Positions 43,078-52,846 are shown, counted from the stretch's first letter. The stretch: DNA of 64,000 nucleotides from Actinomyces qiguomingii (GCF_004102025.1 NZ_CP025228.1:124001-188000), one strand, 5' to 3'. Notes: generated by a model not told the origin, from the letters alone. Program-made: numbers and translations.

Positions 43078-46000
43078 TCACTCACCCGTCGGCGTGAAGT
43101 TCCCGACCTGAGCCAGGCGGGGCTTGCGGCCGCGGCGCACCCACCAGCCGCGTCCGGCCCGAAGATGTTCCGCCCGCACCCCGCCGATCAGTGCGCCCTC
43201 ACCGCGGTCGCCGTCCATGATCAACCCCGTCGCCCCGGTGTCCCGCAGTGCCTGCAACAACTGGTCATACAGGGCGCGCGACGCACCCGCCACCGGCCGG
43301 GCCAGCACCACATTCAAACGCAGATCCCGCGACGAGGACAGGAACGGAATGATCTCCCCCAGTGGCCCGGTGCCACCCGAGGACAAGATGTCATAGTCGT
43401 CCACCACCAGCACGATCCGCGGCCCGTCCACCGCACGCCCCGCCGCCAGCGCATCGGAGCGCCGGCGCAGCTCCTCGGCGATCGACGCCGACAGTCCGCC
43501 GGCCAACGCAGTGGAGGTCGCATGCCCGCCCAAATACGCCTCCGGACAGGCCGCGGCCGTCGTCCGCCGCACGTCATAGACGGCCATCACCAACTCATCG
43601 GGCGTGTACCGCTCCACCAGGGACTCGATCACCCCGCGCAGAACCGTGCTCTTGCCGCAGCCCGAATCGCCCAGCACCAGCAGGTGCGGATCCCGCCCGG
43701 CCAGATCCAGATTGATTGGCGTCATCGTGTCCTGGAACAGGCCCAACGGCAGCAGATCCGGCGCCTGCTCGCCGTCGGGCAGGTCTGCTGGATCAATGCT
43801 CTCGGGCAGCATGCGCACGGGCGCGGGCGCCGGCCCCGACCAGCTCTTTGCGATCAGCTGCGCCATGGCCGCCAACATCATGCCCACGCCCCGAGACAGG
43901 TCCGCGCCCTCGGGCACAGGCAGTGCCACCTGGGCGAACAACTTATCCGTGCGCAGCACCCGCCCCGGCGTATCCGCCCGCAAGGTGGCCGAGAGCTTGC
44001 GCGCCACCAGGGAGTCCGCCGGATCATTCAACCGCAGCTCCAGGCGGGTGCCCACCAGCGACTGCTGCGACATGCGCAGATCGTTGCCCCGTGAAAGCGT
44101 CATCACCGCATGCACTCCCAGGCCGCCGCCGCGGCGCAGCACCTCATCCAACGGCTCCTCCAACTCCGGGAAATCCGAACGCAGCAGGCCCAGGCCGTCC
44201 ACCAGCAGCACCACGTCGGCACTGGCCAGTTCCGGCACCTCGCCCGCGGCATGCCGGGTGCGCAGCACCTCCAGAGAATCGATGTGGTGCGCCGCCAGCA
44301 CCCGTTCGCGCTTATCCAGCATCGCCACCACCTCCTCCAGCACGCGGCGCATGCGCTCGCGGTCCCCGCGTGTGGCCACACCGCCCACATTCGGCAGCGC
44401 CGCCAGCCGGGACAACCCGCCGCCGGTGGCGTCCACCCCGTAGAAGGCGAGTCGATCGGGGCCGTGCGTCAGCGCCGCCGCCGTGGCCAGCGTCCACAAG
44501 AAAGTGGTGCGGCCGCTCTGCGGTGCCCCAACCAAGGCCACATGCCCGCCGCCCACCGTCAGGTCCAGCAGCCACGGCTGCTGGCGTTGGTGTGCGGGAT
44601 CATCCACCAGTCCCACCGGCACCCTGATGCCGGGGCCGGGCGGGGCCGGCGCCCGCAGGCCGACGCCGTCGCGCCTAAGCGGCCCGCCCAGCACCGCCGT
44701 CAGCGGCAGCTGCGCGGGCAGTGGCTCCAGCCATACCGGCGGCATCGGCTCGGCGGCCCGGCTGAGCTGGGAGACGACGGCGTCAACCACCGTCTCCCGG
44801 GTGGTGTGCCCCTCCGGGACCGCCATCTGGGCGGCGGCCGGCTCCTCGGTCTCCAGGCCGTTGTGAACCGGCAGCAGCAGCGGCAACTGCTCCTCCCGGT
44901 CGGCGGGGGTGGGCTCGGCCTCCACCTGCTCAACGGGGCCGGAGACGTAGCCCGCCCGGAAACGCGTGTAAATGCTGGTGTCCACCTTCAAGTACCCATA
45001 CCCCGGTGAGGCCGGCAGGTGGAAGGCGTCCGGCACGCCGATCACCGTGGAGGACTCCGCCTCGGTGAAGGTGCGCAGGCAGATCCGGTAGGACAGGTAG
45101 GTGTCCAGGCCTCGCAGCTTGCCACCCTCAATACGCTGGCTGGACAGCAGCAGGTGCACGCCGATTGACCTGCCGATACGCCCGATCGTCAGCAGCAAAT
45201 CCACGAAGTCAGGATTCGCCGTCAGCAGCTCCCCGAACTCGTCGATGATGACGAACAGGTGCGGCATGGGCGGCATCTGTGGATGCTCCTCGCGCAGCCG
45301 CCGGTAGTGGGCGATATCGGGGGAGGAGCCGGCGTCCCGCAGCTGCTTCTGTCGGCGCACCACCTCACCGGCGATCGACGCCCGCGCCCGCTCGATCAGC
45401 CCGGCGTCGTCGGCCAGATTATCCATCAGCCCCACCACGTGCGGCAGGGAGGCAAAGGGCGCGAAGGCGGCGCCGCCCTTGTAATCGACCAGAATCATGG
45501 ACAGGTCCTGCGGGCCGTGACTCACGGCGAGCGCGGTGACCAGGGTGCGCAGCAGCTCCGACTTGCCCGAACCGGTCGCCCCCACGCACAGCCCGTGGGG
45601 ACCCACGCCCAGCTGGGCAGACTCCTTCAGATCCAGCAGCACCAGCTCGTGATTGTCATCGGTGCCCAGCGGAACCCGCAGGAAGTCGCGGGCGGGGCGG
45701 GGTCGCCAGGCGGCGGGCACGTCGATGCTCCTGGGATCATCCACCCCGAGCAGGTCGGCCGGGGAGGTGGCGGAGGTCTCCTCCACCTCCCGCTCGGCGG
45801 CCGCGCCCAGGGATAGGGGCGCCAACGCCCGGCACACCCCCTCCGCGGCTGCCGGACCCAGCTCGTCGGGGGTCACCACGGTGGGCGGAAGCGGGGCGGC
45901 GTCGGGGTCGATCCTGCCTGTGGCATCGACGGCGGGCCGCAGATCCTCCACCAGCACCGTGCCGTCCTCGCGCACCGTCAGCCGCAGCGACGGGTCAGAG

Positions 46001-47079
46001 GGCTCATCCAAACGGTCGGTGACCAGATGCAGGATGGTCGCCCCCACGTCCTGCGCGCGCAGGGAGGCGTCGGGGATGGTCAGGGACTGGGCCGTACCGG
46101 CGTCGTCGACGACGGCGAGCAGACGGGCACGGCGGTTGTGCGGACCGCCCGCCCCGATGCGCGCCACCCGGGCGGCAGCCTTCGCGGCGGCGGCGATCTC
46201 GGGGCGCAGCACCCGCTCCAGATCAGCCTGGTCCGTGCCGATCCGACGCATGGCCACCGGACCGTCGAAGGCGCCGTGGATGCGCAGGTGGGGGAGTCGG
46301 GACACGCCCTCCCAGGCGTCGGCCACGGACTCGTCATAGGCCAGCGCCATATGCAGATCCTCCGGGGCGTGATGCACCGCGGCCTGCACCAGCAGGGTGC
46401 GGGCCAGCGCCCGCGTCACCTCCTTAGGGCCGATGACCGACACCTCGCCAGCGGCGTCAAGATCAATGGTGGCGGGCATGGCGTACTGGACGGCGTAGCT
46501 GTCAACCAGGGTCCGCGCCTCCTGCACCAGCAGGGGGTCGGCCTGGGCGACGGCGTCGGAGCGGGGCATGGCCGCCAGCGGGTGGGGCAGGTCGGCGGTG
46601 CCCAGGCGCAGGCGCAGGAAGTCGCCGTCGTTGCGCCGCCGCTCCCAACGGTGCCCCGAGGACACCGCCCAGGCCGCCAGCGCCTGCGGGGCGGGATCGG
46701 CCCGGTACGCCCGGCGACGCAACTGTCCGGCGGTGGATTCCAGGGCGCGGGCGGAGTCGGCCAGGGAATCCAGGTAGCGTTCGCGCCGCTCACGGCGCTG
46801 GCGTGCCTGCCCGTTGCGGCGGGACATGGTGGCGGCCAGCATGCCGATCATGGTCACCAGCATCACCACCGCGCCCAGAACCGCGAAGATCAGGTTGGAA
46901 CGCAGCAGCGTCATCATCAGCATGGACGAGCCGGCTCCGGCCAGGGGCAGCATCATCTGGAAGGGAAAGGCCTGACCCGCACCGGTGTCGGTCAGCTGCG
47001 GCGGCACCGGCAGAACGATCGGCTCGGGCAGATCCAGGGGGCGGTGCGGACGCCCGGGGCGGTGAACAGTGCGGATCAT
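43078..47079 (-). CDS. eccC: Type VII secretion FtsK/SpoIIIE-type ATPase EccC
   Basis: Motor of the ESX-like secretion machine, 1333 residues, fused EccCa+EccCb form. Two transmembrane helices near residues 45-85 (LIFAVLGAVVMLVTMIGMLA) anchor it. Three ATPase domains follow. Domain 1 has Walker A GATGSGKS (about 500) and FVIIDEF. Domain 2 has GAPQSGRTT (about 851), where Arg replaces the Walker Lys, and VVLLVDGLG. Domain 3 has GDSGCGKST (about 1136) and IVLVVDDYD. Only domain 1 is normally the active motor; domains 2-3 bind substrate signals (family knowledge). Its ATG overlaps the stop of the ParA-like gene by 4 bp. Confidence 0.93.
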   Translation of the reverse strand: MIRTVHRPGRPHRPLDLPEPIVLPVPPQLTDTGAGQAFPFQMMLPLAGAGSSMLMMTLLRSNLIFAVLGAVVMLVTMIGMLAATMSRRNGQARQRRERRERYLDSLADSARALESTAGQLRRRAYRADPAPQALAAWAVSSGHRWERRRNDGDFLRLRLGTADLPHPLAAMPRSDAVAQADPLLVQEARTLVDSYAVQYAMPATIDLDAAGEVSVIGPKEVTRALARTLLVQAAVHHAPEDLHMALAYDESVADAWEGVSRLPHLRIHGAFDGPVAMRRIGTDQADLERVLRPEIAAAAKAAARVARIGAGGPHNRRARLLAVVDDAGTAQSLTIPDASLRAQDVGATILHLVTDRLDEPSDPSLRLTVREDGTVLVEDLRPAVDATGRIDPDAAPLPPTVVTPDELGPAAAEGVCRALAPLSLGAAAEREVEETSATSPADLLGVDDPRSIDVPAAWRPRPARDFLRVPLGTDDNHELVLLDLKESAQLGVGPHGLCVGATGSGKSELLRTLVTALAVSHGPQDLSMILVDYKGGAAFAPFASLPHVVGLMDNLADDAGLIERARASIAGEVVRRQKQLRDAGSSPDIAHYRRLREEHPQMPPMPHLFVIIDEFGELLTANPDFVDLLLTIGRIGRSIGVHLLLSSQRIEGGKLRGLDTYLSYRICLRTFTEAESSTVIGVPDAFHLPASPGYGYLKVDTSIYTRFRAGYVSGPVEQVEAEPTPADREEQLPLLLPVHNGLETEEPAAAQMAVPEGHTTRETVVDAVVSQLSRAAEPMPPVWLEPLPAQLPLTAVLGGPLRRDGVGLRAPAPPGPGIRVPVGLVDDPAHQRQQPWLLDLTVGGGHVALVGAPQSGRTTFLWTLATAAALTHGPDRLAFYGVDATGGGLSRLAALPNVGGVATRGDRERMRRVLEEVVAMLDKRERVLAAHHIDSLEVLRTRHAAGEVPELASADVVLLVDGLGLLRSDFPELEEPLDEVLRRGGGLGVHAVMTLSRGNDLRMSQQSLVGTRLELRLNDPADSLVARKLSATLRADTPGRVLRTDKLFAQVALPVPEGADLSRGVGMMLAAMAQLIAKSWSGPAPAPVRMLPESIDPADLPDGEQAPDLLPLGLFQDTMTPINLDLAGRDPHLLVLGDSGCGKSTVLRGVIESLVERYTPDELVMAVYDVRRTTAAACPEAYLGGHATSTALAGGLSASIAEELRRRSDALAAGRAVDGPRIVLVVDDYDILSSGGTGPLGEIIPFLSSSRDLRLNVVLARPVAGASRALYDQLLQALRDTGATGLIMDGDRGEGALIGGVRAEHLRAGRGWWVRRGRKPRLAQVGNFTPTGE

Positions 47080-48050
47080 GCCTCGCCTCCCGCAGCGACT
47101 TCTCCGGTGATTCGCACGGTCTGGGCGGCCGCGTCCACGGCGCGGGCGGCCAGGGCGGCGACGGCGACGGCGGTGCGACGCCGCAGAGGTGAGGGGCCGG
47201 GACGCCGCAGCGCGGGGTCGTAGGGGATCAGCGTCTCATCCGCCTCCGGGCGCGGTATGAGCGGATGCCCGGGAGTGGTGGCGACAATCGCGTGCAGCAC
47301 CACGGGCAGGGGCCCGCCCGCAATCCCCGCGGAAGGTGCGGCCGCGGTGGGAGCCGCCCCGTCCGCCCTGGCCTTGGCCGCGCGGTCGGCGAGGGCCGCC
47401 TTAAGCCCTTGCAGGCGCTCGCGGGTACGTTCCACCTCCCGGCGTCGTGCCGGACTGACTACCACCACGGCGTGGTGGAGTGGGGCGATCTCGGCCAATT
47501 CCTCGGGGGGCAGCAGGCCGGTCTCGGTCAGGCACGCGTCGAAAAAGTGCCCCAGTTCGCGCCGCACCTGGTGCCACGACGGCGGTAGGTGCGCGGCACC
47601 GGGATCCAGCCGTAGGCAGGAGGTCAGGCCGTCCGGCCCGCAGCCGGCCGCCCCGCGCAGTGCCGGTCCCAGCTGCGCCGGGGGAACCGCGGTGGGAACC
47701 GGCTCCTCCAGGGGCCACCTGCGGGAGAAGGAGAGGCGGTCAGCGGCGGTGTTCGTACCCGGGGAGGCCGACAGCAGCAGCGCCGGTGCGCGCCTGGCGC
47801 GGGTCAGCGCCCCGGTGATCTGCAGGGCCACGGTGGTCGACCCGCATGCCGGCACGGTCGGCACCACCGCGATGCGGCAGGTAAGGGGCAGTGGCTGCAC
47901 CAGGTCCTGGTGCGTCTGTGTGGCGGTGCTGCGCCAGGCGGCCGCGCCGGTCAGAGCCAGGGCGCACAGGTCGAGCGGTCGGCGCAGACTGTCCATGCGG
48001 GCGGCGCCGCCGCGGCGCGTGCCAGCGGGGCCGAGCACGGGGGCGGTCAT
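47076..48050 (-). CDS. ParA/MinD-like protein with degenerate P-loop in the type VII operon
   Basis: 324 residues from ATG 48050, which overlaps the eccD stop by 4 bp; a longer frame to 48395 lies antisense-free inside eccD and is rejected. After a possible short hydrophobic start, the segment RIAVVPTVPACGSTTVALQI followed by LLLSASPGTNTAADRLSF has the layout of the deviant Walker A and switch I of ParA/MinD proteins, but the Lys residues are missing (PACGSTT instead of KGGxGKTT). Nucleotide binding is therefore doubtful. Such proteins recur in actinobacterial ESX-like operons. C-terminal third is Ala/Arg-rich. Confidence 0.65.
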   Translation of the reverse strand: MTAPVLGPAGTRRGGAARMDSLRRPLDLCALALTGAAAWRSTATQTHQDLVQPLPLTCRIAVVPTVPACGSTTVALQITGALTRARRAPALLLSASPGTNTAADRLSFSRRWPLEEPVPTAVPPAQLGPALRGAAGCGPDGLTSCLRLDPGAAHLPPSWHQVRRELGHFFDACLTETGLLPPEELAEIAPLHHAVVVVSPARRREVERTRERLQGLKAALADRAAKARADGAAPTAAAPSAGIAGGPLPVVLHAIVATTPGHPLIPRPEADETLIPYDPALRRPGPSPLRRRTAVAVAALAARAVDAAAQTVRITGEVAAGGEA

Positions 48051-49354
48051 GAGAAGAGTCCCAGAAGGTGGGTGAACAGCCCGTCGAGCCCACACAGCAG
48101 CGGCACCGTGGCGACGGTGGCGACGGTCTCCAACAGGTCTCCTAGGCGCCGCAGGCGCACACGGGTCTGATCCGCGCTCCGATACAGGGCGGCGGCCGCC
48201 AGCGCCACCACGGCCGCGGCTAGCAGCGCGGCGCGCTGCGACCAGGGCAGCGGCGAGGCCAGGATCAGCGGCGCCGGCAGGCAGGCCAGCCACAGGGCGA
48301 TGACCTCCGCCCGTAGCGGGAAGGCCCGTGAACGCAGCGCCACGGCGGTCACGACCGCCACCGCCAGCCACCATCCCCACGGATCGTCCTGCCATGCCAG
48401 ATTCGCCGTGGCCCAGGCCGTGGCGGCGGCCGCCACCAGGCAGGTGACCAGCAGGGAGTCATGGGCCGCGATCAGGCTGCGGCGAGCGCGATCGCGTGGC
48501 GGCAGCACCCCGGTCAGGGCCGTGTCGTCCAGGCGGGCCGCACCGGAGACGATCAGCGCTATCCACGGCAGTGAGCCGGTCAGTACCAGGGCCAGCAGCG
48601 CCAGGAATCCGTAGGCGAGCTTGGTGCTGGGTGACAGGGCGGCCACGAGTATCCAGCCGCCTTCGGCTCCGAGACCTACGGCAGCACCGGTGATCCATCC
48701 GGTGCGCCCGCGCGCCAGCCCCATAGCGGCCGTGACCAGCAGGAGCAGGGCCAGGGCGGCCAGTCCTCCGGACTCGGTTCCCAACGCCACCAGAGTCAGG
48801 CATTGTGCCGCCAGCACCCCCAGTAGCAGGCACAGGCAGATGATGTCGGCGCCCGCCGGGCCGATGCCGCCGCGGTGGAGCGCAGCCACGGCGAACAGCA
48901 CGACCAGTGATGCCAGCGCCACCCAGGCGTGCGCCGTCACGGACAGGTCCTGCAACTGGGGCCACAGGGCGAGCGCGGTCAGGACACCGATGATGATGCC
49001 GGCTCCGCGCGACCGGTCTGTCGGACGCCACCTACCCGCATGCGCCTCGGTCAGGTCCGCCATCGCCTCACTGAGGTCGGATACGCGTGCTGGCGGCGGG
49101 ATTGCGTCGTCCGCGACAACACGCAGGATCTCGCCGTCCAGGACCTCCTGTGCGGCCAGATCCAGTTCCGGGTCCACCAGGCGGCCGTCGGCGCGCACCA
49201 GATGAGTGGTGGTCGGCGCTCCGGAGTGCTCGGGCGTGCCGCCCAGCAGGGACAGCAGGGTTGGCATCTGGGTGCCTACCGGCTCGGTTGAGGGGAGCAC
49301 CATCTCGGCGCGCGACCTCTCCGCCACCAGCGTTACGCGCGTGTAGGGGATCAT
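48047..49354 (-). CDS. eccD: Type VII secretion integral membrane protein EccD
   Basis: 435-residue channel component. The first ~90 residues form a ubiquitin-like YukD domain (YTRVTLVAERSRAEMVLPST; LDLAAQEVLDGEILRVV). About eleven hydrophobic helices follow (IGVLTALALWPQL; ALAALALLLLVTAAMGLARG; LLAAAVVALAAAALYRSAD). This arrangement is specific to EccD. It is translationally coupled at both ends (ATGA overlaps) with the one-TM protein upstream and the ParA-like gene downstream. Together with EccC it forms the membrane complex that would export the WXG-like proteins and the toxin encoded 14-21 kb away. Confidence 0.9.
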   Translation of the reverse strand: MIPYTRVTLVAERSRAEMVLPSTEPVGTQMPTLLSLLGGTPEHSGAPTTTHLVRADGRLVDPELDLAAQEVLDGEILRVVADDAIPPPARVSDLSEAMADLTEAHAGRWRPTDRSRGAGIIIGVLTALALWPQLQDLSVTAHAWVALASLVVLFAVAALHRGGIGPAGADIICLCLLLGVLAAQCLTLVALGTESGGLAALALLLLVTAAMGLARGRTGWITGAAVGLGAEGGWILVAALSPSTKLAYGFLALLALVLTGSLPWIALIVSGAARLDDTALTGVLPPRDRARRSLIAAHDSLLVTCLVAAAATAWATANLAWQDDPWGWWLAVAVVTAVALRSRAFPLRAEVIALWLACLPAPLILASPLPWSQRAALLAAAVVALAAAALYRSADQTRVRLRRLGDLLETVATVATVPLLCGLDGLFTHLLGLFS

Positions 49355-49659
49355 TGATCTGCTTCCTGGGTTGCTTCCGGTACGGCCTCCGGCGTTCCTG
49401 AGGGTGAGGGGCGCCAGGTGGCGCCGTCGGTGGAGGCGTTCCCGCCGGAGGGGTTGCGGGTGGAGTCGAAATGCGTGGAGACGTAGGCGTAACCCACGCA
49501 GGCGCTGCAGGCCAGGGCGGCGACCACCAGCGATGCGATCAGTCGCGGCGCCTGCGCCCGGCTCCTGCCCGGGGTGCGGCCGTGCTCCAGGGCGTCACGC
49601 AGGCGTGCATGGTGCACCCGTGCGGAGTCGAGAACCGCCTGTTCGTTCTCACGCGCCAT
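49351..49659 (-). CDS. Small single-pass membrane protein in the type VII operon
   Basis: 102 residues. A charged cytoplasmic start (ENEQAVLDSARVHHARLRDA) precedes one transmembrane helix (LIASLVVAALACSACVGYAY) and a short Ser/Thr/Pro/Gly-rich outer tail. No family recognised. Its stop overlaps the eccD start by 4 bp, so it is an integral part of the operon, perhaps an EccB/EccE-like accessory reduced to one membrane anchor (speculative). Confidence 0.7.
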   Translation of the reverse strand: MARENEQAVLDSARVHHARLRDALEHGRTPGRSRAQAPRLIASLVVAALACSACVGYAYVSTHFDSTRNPSGGNASTDGATWRPSPSGTPEAVPEATQEADQ

Positions 49660-49734
49660 GGACGCTCATCTCGGGGCCGATGCGGCCGGCGGCCGGCGCG
49701 CCACCGGTGGCGCGGGCGTCTGAGCTTGTGGGGA

Positions 49735-51243
49735 TCATCCGACCATCCTTTCCGGTCCCTGCTGGGCGGAGTCATCCGGCTTCGACTCCTGTTGGGCGCG
49801 CGCCCGCTCCTGTGCCCTTTCACGTGCGCGTATGGACTTGCGTGTTACGCGCGGCGGGCCGGTTTGTTGGCCGGTGGCATCGGAGGGCGCTGGCGGGGCG
49901 GCCTTGGTGGCGGGCGAGGCCGCCCGCATGGGCGCGGCCGCCGCACCGTTGGGAGGCGTGCTCGGGCCGGGCACGGATGCCTGCGGCCGCGTGGCGGGCT
50001 GAGTTCGTGCGGATGCCTGCGGCGTCGGCGGCGTCGCAGTGGGAGGGGGCGGGGCGGAGGCCGACGGCGGAACTGTGGGCGGCAACGGTATCGGGGCCGT
50101 GCGGTTGACCGGGTGCGCCCGTAGGGGAGCGGGTTGCGGCGTCGGCACTTGGCGGAGGAAGGGGGCCGGGCGTGAGGGGCGGGCGGCGGGAGGATCCGGA
50201 ACCGCACGCGTCACCGGGTGGGGCGAGTGCTGGTCCCGCTCTGCGGACGGGTGGGCAACCGAGGGCGACGTGCTCGCGGCGGGGGGTGAATCCGGCGTCG
50301 GCGCGGGAACGGCACTGACCGCCTTGGGGGGCTCGGCCTGCCAGACCTCGGTGCCCCTTTCGTGCGGTGCATGGGAGCCGGGCTCTGTGGCGGCCTGTGT
50401 GGGCGCGCCAGGGGCATTGGCGGAGAAGGCCGTGGCGGCTGGAATCTGGCTGGAAGGAGCCTGGGCAGCGTGGGCCTGGCTGGAGGGGGCCTGCGTGGGC
50501 GGTACCTGGCTGGAGGGGGCCTGTGTGGGCGCGCCGGGGGCATTGGCGGCGAAGGCCGTGGCGGCTGGAATCTGGCTGGAAGGAGCCTGGGCAGCGTGGG
50601 CCTGGCTGGAAGGGGCCTGCGTGGGCGGTACCTGGCTGGAAGGGGCCTGGGCAGCGTGGGCCTGGCTGGAGGGGGCCTGTGTGGGCGCGCCAGGGGCATT
50701 GGCGGCTGGGTGCGGCTGCCGCGGAAACTCGATTGTGGCGTTGTGAATCGGCGGGACGGTCTGCACCGGAGGCTCGGGCGCGGCCTGCGGCTCGGCTGCC
50801 ACCCGTGGTGCGGACTCGGGGGTGGCTATCTGCCAGTGGGCGGCCAGCTCGTCGAGTTCGTCCAGCGTCACCTGCGACGGATTCGGGCCATGTTTGATGT
50901 CGAGCACCACAGCGCCGTGCGCCGCACCCAAATACATCAGTGCTAGTAGGCAACGCGGAGTTCCGGTGGGAAGTCCGGCGTCGGCATCAACCGTGAGCAG
51001 ACCCAGCAGCAAGCCGCCGACGCCCCTGCCGTAAAGGCAGTGGGCGGTGAACTGGGCGATCAGGACGCCGAATGCGGCCAGCACCAGAACCAGTCTGACA
51101 AGAGCCGGACTCGGCAGCAGCAGTCCGGTGACAAGGGGCAGTAGTACGGCTGAGATGTCGATGGCGATGCTGGCGCCGACCAGCTGACGCGATGCTGCGC
51201 GGCAACCGGCAGGGAGCGGTCGGCTCGCGTATTGCGGGGTCAA
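49735..51243 (-). CDS. RDD-like membrane protein with long repetitive proline/glutamine-rich tail
   Basis: 502 residues from TTG 51243; AAGGAGG seven bases upstream fixes this start. The N-terminal ~150 residues are RDD-like, with hydrophobic helices (LLPLVTGLLLPSPALVRLVL; VLAAFGVLIAQFTAHCLYGR; GVGGLLLGLLTVDADAG). The remaining ~350 are disordered, with repeats of APSSQ-type units (QAPSSQAHAAQAPSSQVPPT and variants) encoded by near-identical DNA at 50440-50700, then Pro/Ala-rich sequence and a basic end (VTRKSIRARERAQERARAQQ). First gene of the secretion operon. The repeats may vary in length between strains. Confidence 0.7.
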   Translation of the reverse strand: MTPQYASRPLPAGCRAASRQLVGASIAIDISAVLLPLVTGLLLPSPALVRLVLVLAAFGVLIAQFTAHCLYGRGVGGLLLGLLTVDADAGLPTGTPRCLLALMYLGAAHGAVVLDIKHGPNPSQVTLDELDELAAHWQIATPESAPRVAAEPQAAPEPPVQTVPPIHNATIEFPRQPHPAANAPGAPTQAPSSQAHAAQAPSSQVPPTQAPSSQAHAAQAPSSQIPAATAFAANAPGAPTQAPSSQVPPTQAPSSQAHAAQAPSSQIPAATAFSANAPGAPTQAATEPGSHAPHERGTEVWQAEPPKAVSAVPAPTPDSPPAASTSPSVAHPSAERDQHSPHPVTRAVPDPPAARPSRPAPFLRQVPTPQPAPLRAHPVNRTAPIPLPPTVPPSASAPPPPTATPPTPQASARTQPATRPQASVPGPSTPPNGAAAAPMRAASPATKAAPPAPSDATGQQTGPPRVTRKSIRARERAQERARAQQESKPDDSAQQGPERMVG

Positions 51244-51427
51244 GGCATGCCTCCTTCGCCTCGGGGTAGTGGCCGGGTCACTGCGTTTAGCGACCCGGCC
51301 GCGGTATCGTTTGCGTCACGAGTATGGCACAAGGAGTGGGGGTGTTGGCATGTGCGATTGCCTATGCTCCTGGTCGGAGGCTCGGCGCGGGCATTGGAGG
51401 CTGTGTGCGGGCCGCTGCCACGCCAGC

Positions 51428-51483
51428 GAGGAGCGCCAGGCGAGGGGCGCCAGGCGAGGGGCGCCAGGCGAGGGGCGCCAGCG
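51428..51483. repeat. Tandem repeat, 14 bp, four copies
   Basis: GAGGGGCGCCAGGC repeated from 51428, the first copy with one change and the last cut short. It lies directly after the stop of the NiaR-type gene. The 250-bp gap around it shows no other feature. Confidence 0.85.
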
Positions 51484-51490
51484 AGGAGCG

Positions 51491-51991
51491 TCAGCGCAGA
51501 ATGCCGAGCGCGTCCAGGCGCGCCTCGATGTCATCCAGCTGCGCCTCGGTGTCGGCCTCCACCGTATGCGCGTGCCAGCCGTTGGTCAGGTCCGACAGGG
51601 TGGAGGACTCGGTCATGCGTTCCATGAAGAGCTCGAGCTCGGTGTGGTTGTGTATGAGTAGATCCACGGTGATCTGACCGTAGAGTCGATGCTCGATGAT
51701 CGTGTCCAGCGCCGTGCCGCCGGCGTCGATGATCGCGGCGATCTCGGTGGCGACCTGTTCGCGTCCGTGCTGGACGTGGAAGACGCGACGCGGACGCGAG
51801 CTCGGGCGGGCCAGCACATAACCGCGATTGGTGGCGCGAATGGCGTGGCCGGCCGCGCGCAGCAGAGCCACGTCGCCGACCACGATTTGCCGGGAGACGC
51901 CGAGTTGCTCACCCAGCAGCGCCGCGGCTAAGGGTGCGGTCGCCTCCTCAAGGCGGGCCAGGATCGTCTGCCGGCGCTCGCTTGCGTCCAT
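51491..51991 (-). CDS. niaR: NiaR-type transcriptional repressor (HTH plus 3H domain)
   Basis: 166 residues from ATG 51991. The N-terminal winged helix (RRQTILARLEEATAPLAAAL; LGVSRQIVVGDVALLRAAG) is followed by the 3H domain, named for three conserved His: the FHVQHG, IIEHRLYGQITVDLLIHN and NGWHAHT segments carry them. In family members the 3H domain binds nicotinic acid, and the protein represses niacin uptake or NAD synthesis genes. No such gene is adjacent here, so its targets lie elsewhere. Length matches the family. Confidence 0.85.
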   Translation of the reverse strand: MDASERRQTILARLEEATAPLAAALLGEQLGVSRQIVVGDVALLRAAGHAIRATNRGYVLARPSSRPRRVFHVQHGREQVATEIAAIIDAGGTALDTIIEHRLYGQITVDLLIHNHTELELFMERMTESSTLSDLTNGWHAHTVEADTEAQLDDIEARLDALGILR

Positions 51992-52597
51992 GTCGCGTCG
52001 TCCTCTCGGTTATCCGCGGTCGGCCGATGTGAGTCGTCTCATGGAACGTAGCACGGCTGCCTGAGGAGTCGGGAGGGCGCAGGGTCGGCGCTCGGACTCA
52101 GGACGGCGCGACACGCCGGTGAGACGTGATTCGAGCGGCATTTTGTATGACTTCATCCCCAGCCTGGGGACGGGTGCGGATGCGGATGGGTGCGGTCCCT
52201 GTGGAGGAGGGGGCGATTAAGTGCCCGGAATTCGTGTCGGACCCCTGCGGGAGCATGGGGGGCACCGATCCGGGGAGCTCGGGGCGCGATCGACCCTGGC
52301 CCGCCCGGAGAGGTCGGCGCAGGGGGTCTGTGCCGAGTCCACAGGCGCGTCCACAGCGGTCGGCGCACAGTCCACAGCTTCGGAGGGCGCTATGCACAAG
52401 GACACGCCAGCCACATCATCTTGGGGTAGTGGCGCACCTCCACCCCTAGGGGTAGTGTCTTGAGCAGCAGGGGGCGCTTGCCCTCCCGAGAACTACATGC
52501 GTGTGATTACACCCGGGTGAGCCGCTGTTCGCGGTGTTGGTGCCGGGGCGCGCGCACTACAACATCCATCCACTCTCACTGCCAGGAAGTGACCGAC
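51992..52597. promoter_or_regulatory. Intergenic region upstream of nrdHIE with repeated GGGGTAGTG words
   Basis: No gene seen. The sequence TTGGGGTAGTG (52421-52431) recurs as TAGGGGTAGTG (52447-52457), 26 bp further on. A promoter-proximal pair of sites before a class Ib reductase operon suggests NrdR boxes, but the words fit the usual ACAC-n-GTGT pattern only partly and the spacing is shorter than the usual about 31 bp. AGGAAG before ATG 52598 serves nrdH. Confidence 0.3.
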
Positions 52598-52846
52598 ATG
52601 GCGATCACCGTCTACTCCAAGCCCAACTGCGTCCAGTGCTCCGCGACCTACCGCGCCCTGGATAAGGCCGGCCTATCCTATGAGACGGTTGACATCACCC
52701 TCGACGCCGAGGCCCTGGAGCAGGTCCGCTCCCTGGGCTACGCGCAGGCTCCCGTGGTCATGGCCGGCGGCGAGCACTGGTCCGGCTTCCGCCCGGACAA
52801 GATCAAGGCCCTCGCCGTCGTCGCCGCTGAGGCCGCCGTCATCTGA
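52598..52846 (+). CDS. nrdH: Glutaredoxin-like protein NrdH
   Basis: 82-residue thiol-disulfide electron donor for the class Ib ribonucleotide reductase, reduced by thioredoxin reductase. The redox motif is CVQC ([16 protein letters not shown]), and the end [15 protein letters not shown] is the NrdH-specific segment that distinguishes it from glutathione-using glutaredoxins. Start ATG 52598. A frame opening at 52460 upstream is not part of the protein. First gene of nrdH-nrdI-nrdE. Confidence 0.95.
   Translation: MAITVYSKPNCVQCSATYRALDKAGLSYETVDITLDAEALEQVRSLGYAQAPVVMAGGEHWSGFRPDKIKALAVVAAEAAVI

Noticed and set aside
48051..48395. N-terminal extension of the ParA-like protein
   Set aside because: It lies wholly inside eccD and is Arg/Gly-rich; ATG 48050 with the ATGA overlap is the natural start.
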